A DNA stretch of 8,195 bases, from contig USHP01000071.1 of assembly GCA_900554625.1 (NCBI GenBank), positions 1-8,195 of the forward strand, read 5' to 3'. Origin of the DNA: an uncultured Eubacteriales bacterium (lineage in GTDB: Bacteria; Bacillota; Clostridia; Oscillospirales; Oscillospiraceae). Below the pieces are notes generated by a model. It had not been told where the DNA came from. It saw only the letters and a list, made by a program, of their open reading frames with translations, and did no database searches. Of the stretch, positions 6,570 through 8,195 are shown piece by piece. Numbering within the stretch: the stretch's first letter is position 1; every line of letters begins with the position of its first letter. A program made the translations under genes and the position numbers.

Positions 6570-6863
6570 ATGGAAGAAAAATTCATTTGCGCATGGACTC
6601 AGGCCCGACAGGCGGCGCAGGCCCTGGGCATCCGGATGCGTCCGGTGGCCGGGGAGGAAATGCTGAAAAATGCCCAGCGGATTTTATCCGGCAATCGCCT
6701 CAGCGACGGATTCAACGAGCTGAAGAATAAGGGCCATCTGGAACTGAGCCTGGAAGCGCTGGCAGTGGACAAGCGGTTTACCGGGTTGTTTACCGATGAG
6801 CAGGCCAACGAAGCGCTGATGCGTCTGCTGGAAGCAGGATATGCTTTCTCTGCCGGAAAATAA
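6570..6863 (+). CDS. Hypothetical protein, 97 residues
   Basis: I do not recognise a family. The protein is 97 residues, with no signal peptide or transmembrane segment, and is probably cytoplasmic and mostly alpha-helical. Helix-like stretches are seen at about 7-20 (AWTQARQAAQALG), 28-40 (GEEMLKNAQRILS), 45-66 and 76-90 (DEQANEALMRLLEAG). It contains one Cys (residue 7). AAAGGAG at 6557-6563, 6 bases before ATG 6570, and base composition like its neighbours make it a convincing gene rather than a chance frame. It follows the transglutaminase stop by 26 bases and is likely the last gene of the moxR transcript. The helical, charged character would suit a small adaptor, but no function can be assigned. 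The stop codon TAA abuts the A tract of a minus-strand terminator. Confidence 0.75.
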   Translation: MEEKFICAWTQARQAAQALGIRMRPVAGEEMLKNAQRILSGNRLSDGFNELKNKGHLELSLEALAVDKRFTGLFTDEQANEALMRLLEAGYAFSAGK

Positions 6864-6891
6864 AAAAAGCGCCCCTTTCGGAGCGAAAAAA
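6862..6891 (-). terminator. Intrinsic terminator for minus-strand transcription
   Basis: Read on the minus strand, CGCTCC (6885-6880), a GAAA tetraloop and GGGGCG (6875-6870) form a 6-bp stem with one G-U pair, followed by C and T7 (6868-6862). On the plus strand the same stem has a C-A mismatch and is followed by A, not T. It is therefore directional, facing left, and would stop minus-strand transcripts before they enter the 97-residue gene. Confidence 0.7.
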
Positions 6892-6907
6892 CATCGAAAA
6901 ATAAAAT

Positions 6908-6972
6908 AGAAATGACCCTTGACTACTGCATCTTGCCATCGATACATTTTTGTGTAGTCAAGGGTCATTTCT
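6908..6972. repeat. 19-bp perfect inverted repeat with 27-base loop
   Basis: AGAAATGACCCTTGACTAC (6908-6926) is repeated exactly in inverse at 6954-6972. The loop holds TGCATC (6927-6932) and GATACA (6941-6946), which pair fully on the minus strand (with a G-U) but mismatch on the plus strand. Leftward of the left arm the minus strand reads ATTTTATTTTT, so the element could be a second minus-strand terminator, in tandem with the one at 6862-6891. It also overlaps a plus-strand promoter-like pair (TTGACT 6919-6924, TACATT 6943-6948). It could also be an operator or a remnant of a mobile element's ends; the sequence does not decide. Confidence 0.8.
6919..6948 (+). promoter_or_regulatory. Sigma-A-like promoter inside the inverted repeat
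   Basis: TTGACT (5 of 6 consensus) with an 18-base spacer to TACATT (4 of 6). Expected transcription start is near 6955, at the beginning of the right arm of the inverted repeat and just before the highly structured AT-rich stretch. It is the best plus-strand promoter candidate for the proposed RNA. Confidence 0.45.
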
Positions 6973-7614
6973 GTTCACTCTTGGTATCTAACATCATTGG
7001 TTAACCTCTCTTTCTACGGATTAGACGATATCTTTCTGATCCAACTTATTCTCCACAAAAACTTATGACTTCTTCTTCAATCTCTTCAGCGAGATGCTCT
7101 TATAAGTGGGATTTCTGATCGAAAGATCGTCTGCATCAGCTTAGATTCCATCCATTTCAATCGACATTTTCTCTTTTTAGATTGCTTTCTCAGAGAATAC
7201 TGTTTGGCAGCCAATCCATGATAATCAACTTTGGAACATCCAAATGAGGAAACCGAAATTGATCATTCAGTTTGTGTGCACATCCGAAGTCATCCCTTGA
7301 TGATCAATCTACGGAATCCTTTTGGAAAACCAACTTGATATCCGGCTTTGGCACTGTAAAGAAACCGAAGGGAAAGAGCAAATGTGGTAACTACTTAGGA
7401 AACTTCTGTTGAAAATCGAATTTTGGTGACCTCTGAAAACTGATTGTTGACAACCGACTTGGTAATGTTTCTGGGAATGCTGTTTTCGATTTGCTCTTGT
7501 AGCATCTGGAAAATCTTTGCTTTTGTCAATCGAAACTTTGGAAAAGAAGCTGTTTAAGAAGGGTACCGTGTATTGGTATCTCTTCTTTGTGTCTATAAGA
7601 TATCACAGTTTTTT
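6955..7614 (+). ncRNA. Candidate large structured non-coding RNA, class not recognised
   Basis: About 660 bases with no plausible protein, about 38% GC against roughly 60% in a sampled coding line. Helices I can draw: AGACGAT 7023-7029 with ATCGTCT 7126-7132, continuing after a bulge as CTTTC/GAAAG; inside it CCA(A)CTTAT 7041-7049 with ATAAGTGG 7102-7109, then ATCTC/GAGAT (7080-7084/7091-7095). TTTGGA/TCCAAA (7230-7244) follows. Next come AGGA/TCCT, CCG/CGG and ATTGATCAT/ATGATCAAT stacked through small internal loops (7247-7266 with 7300-7320). AAGAGCAAAT 7374-7383 pairs with ATTTGCTCTT 7489-7498, enclosing CTTAG(G)AAAC 7394-7403 with GTTTCTGGG 7467-7475. Last are GCTTTT/AGAAGC (7519-7524/7545-7550) and AAGAAGGGTACC 7556-7567 with 7575-7587. 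Four or five helices use G-T pairs that form G-U only in a plus-strand RNA. Size is in the range of OLE, ROOL or GOLLD RNAs, but I cannot match any. Confidence 0.5.
7588..7614 (+). terminator. Weak terminator-like hairpin at the end of the candidate RNA
   Basis: TGTG (7588-7591) pairs with CACA (7604-7607), with an inner TAT/ATA, and T6 follows at 7609-7614. It comes directly after the strong 12-bp hairpin 7556-7587. The stem is AT-rich and short, so efficiency is doubtful, but it is the only plus-strand T tract of this kind in the gap. Confidence 0.4.
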
Positions 7615-7700
7615 GCCGATTACAAGGGGCAATACTATACAAAATACCTAAAATCGGATTGTATAAAACACAGATTTCCGGTGTTTCTTCCAAAGAAGCG
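7615..7700. repeat. Interleaved inverted repeats in the intergenic region
   Basis: CCGATT (just inside the left edge, 7616-7621) with AATCGG (7652-7657), and TATACAA (7636-7642) with TTGTATA (7659-7665), cross each other in the order of a pseudoknot. TTGCC/GGCAA (7613-7617/7628-7632) competes with the first pair. AAACAC (7666-7671) and GTGTTT (7681-7686) form a further stem. No gene is seen here. Confidence 0.5.
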
Positions 7701-7730
7701 TTGACATTGCCCGGTTGGTTCTGCTATAGT
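7701..7730 (+). promoter_or_regulatory. Strong sigma-A-like promoter facing mnmG
   Basis: TTGACA (7701-7706, perfect -35), an 18-base spacer and TATAGT (7725-7730, 5 of 6). Expected start near 7737. It points right, against the 3' end of mnmG, and runs at once into the GC-rich hairpin 7738-7762. No plus-strand gene follows within the window. Confidence 0.6.
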
Positions 7731-7737
7731 AAAAGCG

Positions 7738-7762
7738 ATGGGCGGCCAAAATGGCCGCCCAT
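7738..7762. terminator. GC-rich hairpin, probable mnmG terminator or bidirectional
   Basis: ATGGGCGGCCA (7738-7748) and TGGCCGCCCAT (7752-7762) form a perfect 11-bp stem with loop AAA. It begins 4 bases past the mnmG stop, as expected of that gene's terminator. However, the minus-strand side is followed by CGCTTTTAC, a poor T tract. The plus-strand side is followed by TTTGTTATTG. It would act on transcripts from either direction, including those from the promoter at 7701-7730. Confidence 0.65.
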
Positions 7763-7766
7763 TTTG

Positions 7767-8195
7767 TTATTGCTGTTCCAGATAAATTAGAAGCACCGCA
7801 ATGTCTGCCGGGCTGACGCCGGAGATGCGCCCTGCCTGGCCGATGGACATGGGCCGGATGGCGCAGAGCTTTTCCTGGGCTTCCAGCCGCAGACCCTTGA
7901 TGGCCCGGTAGTCCAGATCTTCCGGCAGGCGGCGGGATTCTTCTTTCTTGAACTCTGCTACCTGCTTTTCCTGACGGGCAAGATACCCGGAATACTTGAT
8001 CTGAATTTCCACCTCTTCGGTAACGGCAGCGGGAAGCTCCGGCCGCTGGGCATCAAAGGGGGCAATGTCGGTGTAGGTTACCTGGGGCCGGCGCAGCAGG
8101 TCGGCCAGCCGGGCCGAATTGGCCACCGGCGCGGTTTGCTTTGCTTCCAGCATGGCATTGAGCTCCGGGGAAGCGGGAACACCGCTGCCTTCCAG
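7767..8195 (-). CDS. mnmG: MnmG (GidA) C-terminal part, tRNA U34 modification enzyme
   Basis: The last 142 codons of mnmG; the gene enters from the right edge and ends at the TAA whose complement is 7767-7769. MnmG is the FAD-dependent partner of MnmE and installs the (carboxymethyl)aminomethyl group at wobble uridine 34 of certain tRNAs. The visible part is the C-terminal helical domain that binds MnmE and tRNA. It shows EIQIKYSGYLARQEKQV, the LPEDLDYRAIKGLRLEAQEKL stretch and RPMSIGQAGRISGVSPADIAVLL, all hallmarks of the family. The FAD-binding N-terminus lies outside the window. It converges on the gene-free region and the moxR cluster. In many Firmicutes mnmG follows mnmE near the replication origin; that cannot be checked here. 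Confidence 0.95.
   Translation of the reverse strand: MEGSGVPASPELNAMLEAKQTAPVANSARLADLLRRPQVTYTDIAPFDAQRPELPAAVTEEVEIQIKYSGYLARQEKQVAEFKKEESRRLPEDLDYRAIKGLRLEAQEKLCAIRPMSIGQAGRISGVSPADIAVLLIYLEQQ

Noticed and set aside
6684..6968. 94-codon open frame on the minus strand over the 97-residue gene and the inverted repeat
   Set aside because: It reads through a terminator and the hairpin, has no ribosome binding site I can see, and overlaps a convincing plus-strand gene.
7203..7545. Recurring TTTGGAA-like and GAAACCGAA-like words suggesting a repeat or CRISPR array
   Set aside because: Copies are 7-10 bases, irregularly spaced and imperfect, with no constant repeat-spacer pattern. They are better explained as loop or helix segments of a structured RNA.
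6981..7581. TTGGTATCT direct repeat at 6981-6989 and 7573-7581 as a target-site duplication around an insertion
   Set aside because: The copies do not sit at the outer edges of any inverted repeat pair, and the second is part of a hairpin arm; a 9-mer match could be chance.
6955..7614. Decayed protein gene (pseudogene)
   Set aside because: All frames are broken often, no family motif is recognisable in any translation I read, and the dense pairing with strand-biased G-T pairs fits an RNA better. Not excluded without a blastx search.

Overview
The window looks like a chromosomal segment of an anaerobic, endospore-forming Firmicute of class Clostridia, probably in the Oscillospiraceae/Ruminococcaceae group. 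The reasons are a yabQ-divIC-yabR arrangement typical of spore formers, strong GGAGG-type ribosome binding sites, protein sequence style, and GC-rich coding DNA (a sampled coding line is about 60% GC). No IS element, CRISPR array, tRNA or rRNA is visible.

Region 1 (1-2499, + strand) is one tightly spaced gene run: the 3' part of yabQ (spore-cortex membrane protein), divIC (division/septum protein), a yabR-like single-S1-domain RNA-binding protein, an SDR oxidoreductase that may be the EF-P 5-aminopentanone reductase (YmfI type), and rpiB (ribose-5-phosphate isomerase B). A clear intrinsic terminator at 2453-2499 closes the run. The yabQ frame has no stop before it enters divIC and stays open for 278 bases of overlap.

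Region 2 (about 2550-6863, + strand) starts with its own sigma-A-like promoter and holds a compact moxR - DUF58 - membrane transglutaminase cluster, followed by a 97-residue protein I do not recognise. MoxR/DUF58/transglutaminase clusters are widespread. They probably couple an AAA+ chaperone to membrane or envelope proteins.

Region 3 (6864-7766) is about 900 bases with no gene. It is AT-rich (about 38% GC by hand count over 6961-7620) and unusually dense in inverted repeats. Nested and long-range helices can be drawn from about 6955 to 7614. Several contain G-T pairs that work as G-U only if the + strand is transcribed. A promoter-like TTGACT-18-TACATT lies in front and a weak hairpin plus T6 lies behind. 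My best reading is a large (about 660 nt) structured non-coding RNA on the + strand, class not recognised. It is flanked by a 19-bp inverted repeat, minus-strand terminator-like hairpins, a possible pseudoknot, and a good promoter that fires straight into a GC-rich hairpin. This is the part of the window most likely to be undescribed.

Region 4 (7767-8195, - strand) is the C-terminal end of mnmG (tRNA wobble-uridine modification), convergent with the rest.
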